The notes under the pieces are model-generated. The model did no database searches. It saw only the letters and a list, made by a program, of their open reading frames with translations, and was not told where the DNA came from. A stretch of DNA of 42,203 nt from Planctomycetota bacterium (GTDB taxonomy: Bacteria; Planctomycetota; Phycisphaerae; FEN-1346): NCBI GenBank assembly GCA_026386995.1, contig JAPLMO010000035.1, forward strand, positions 1 through 42,203. The letters run 5' to 3'. Each line of letters begins with the position of its first letter. The stretch's first letter is position 1. The translations under genes and the position numbers were made by a program. Below are positions 41,756 through 42,203 of this stretch, piece after piece.

Positions 41756-42203
41756 ATGTTGCGAGCCAACCAAATCGTGCTGGTCCTGTGTATGCTGGCG
41801 ATGGCGGCGCTGCCGCCGCTTGTCTCGGCGGCGGAGAGTCCGCCGGCCGCTAAACCCGCAGCGGCCGAGAAGGCCGCGCCGGCGGCGGCACCTGCGCCGG
41901 CGACTCCGCCCCCCATCCGGGAGGAGAGCATCTACATCCCGTACACCAAACTCCGCGAGGTCTTCGAGAAGGAAGGGCGCGGCGTGTTCCTGCCGTACGA
42001 GAAGTTTCAGGCCCTCTGGCAGGCCGCGCGCGACAAGACCGCCCCGCCCGCCGAGGTCAAGCCCCCCGTCGACGCCCTCATCACCGATGTCGAGAACAAG
42101 GCGACCGTCTCGAAAGACGTGCTGAAGGTCGTGGCCGTCGCCCGCATCGAGGTCCTCAAGGAAGGCTGGGTCGAGGTGCCCCTGCGCCTGGGCGACGTGG
42201 CCC
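41756..42203 (+). CDS. Secreted protein of unknown function, N-terminal part (runs off the window)
   Basis: Open from ATG 41756 to the window end (149 codons). GAGGG lies 7 nt upstream; an in-frame ATG at 41711 is an alternative. Residues 1-25 are a signal peptide (IVLVLCMLAMAALPPLVSAA). A Pro/Ala-rich linker follows (PPAAKPAAAEKAAPAAAPAP). The domain then starts EESIYIPYTKLREVFEKEGR and continues GVFLPYEKFQALWQAARDK, a pattern seen at the start of large exported proteins in Planctomycetota (recollection, not a search). No catalytic motif is visible in the part present. Confidence 0.7.
   Translation, partial: MLRANQIVLVLCMLAMAALPPLVSAAESPPAAKPAAAEKAAPAAAPAPATPPPIREESIYIPYTKLREVFEKEGRGVFLPYEKFQALWQAARDKTAPPAEVKPPVDALITDVENKATVSKDVLKVVAVARIEVLKEGWVEVPLRLGDVA

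Overview
The window looks like a piece of a GC-rich Planctomycetota (PVC-group) chromosome, probably from a metagenome assembly. This is inferred from a PEP-CTERM protein next to a terminator-rich leader, a surface protein of the autotransporter-repeat style at the left edge, a Lys/Arg-tailed XRE protein, DUF433/DUF5615 toxin-antitoxin pairs, and intergenic spaces filled with nested palindromes. No rRNA, phage or intact IS element is visible. One tRNA-Gln(CUG) is present. Layout, left to right: 0-6 kb holds the start of a secreted protein, a YihY/BrkB membrane protein with a small ferritin-like protein, an XRE regulator, and a two-gene lipoprotein/membrane-protein operon. 6-12 kb holds tRNA-Gln, a compact promoter-to-terminator unit with no convincing ORF, then asd, a small membrane protein, lysC (asd and lysC are both aspartate-family amino acid steps) and a zinc alcohol dehydrogenase. 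12-14.3 kb holds a DUF433/DUF5615 cassette bracketed by inverted repeats, then overlapping mtnA and purE; this mtnA lacks the segment that normally carries the catalytic cysteine. 14.3-20.4 kb is a repeat-bounded, lower-GC block with one very large gene, a UPF1-like SF1 helicase with a long coiled-coil insert fused to a phospholipase-D-type nuclease and two zinc ribbons; it is the best candidate here for a defence or DNA-processing system. 20.4-23.7 kb is a GAF/PAS histidine kinase plus an NtrC-type regulator, separated by an inverted heptamer repeat. 23.7-26.3 kb is a second lower-GC cassette: a membrane-anchored beta-rich protein and a protein with an Rx4H motif, lying between a palindromic element and a roughly 90-bp hairpin array. 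26.3-32.4 kb holds a TlyA-like methyltransferase, a lipoprotein, a broken DUF433/DUF5615 pair, a GH15 glucoamylase and two degenerate signalling proteins. 32.8-37.3 kb is a same-strand central-metabolism run of gap, pgk, rpe and accD, with a palindromic element in nearly every gap; pgk is frameshifted by an imperfect 67-bp tandem duplication. 37.3-42.2 kb holds an HD-GYP protein, a Tat-exported PHP-like hydrolase, a PEP-CTERM protein with an attenuator-like leader, a HicB/HicA remnant and the start of another secreted protein. The strongest general theme is several unrelated families of 80-180 bp palindromic or MITE-like elements, plus intergenic arrays with a 7-bp period. Together they punctuate almost every intergenic space and in places supply stop codons or bracket cassettes. 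All calls were made by eye from the sequence; no database search or structure prediction was run.
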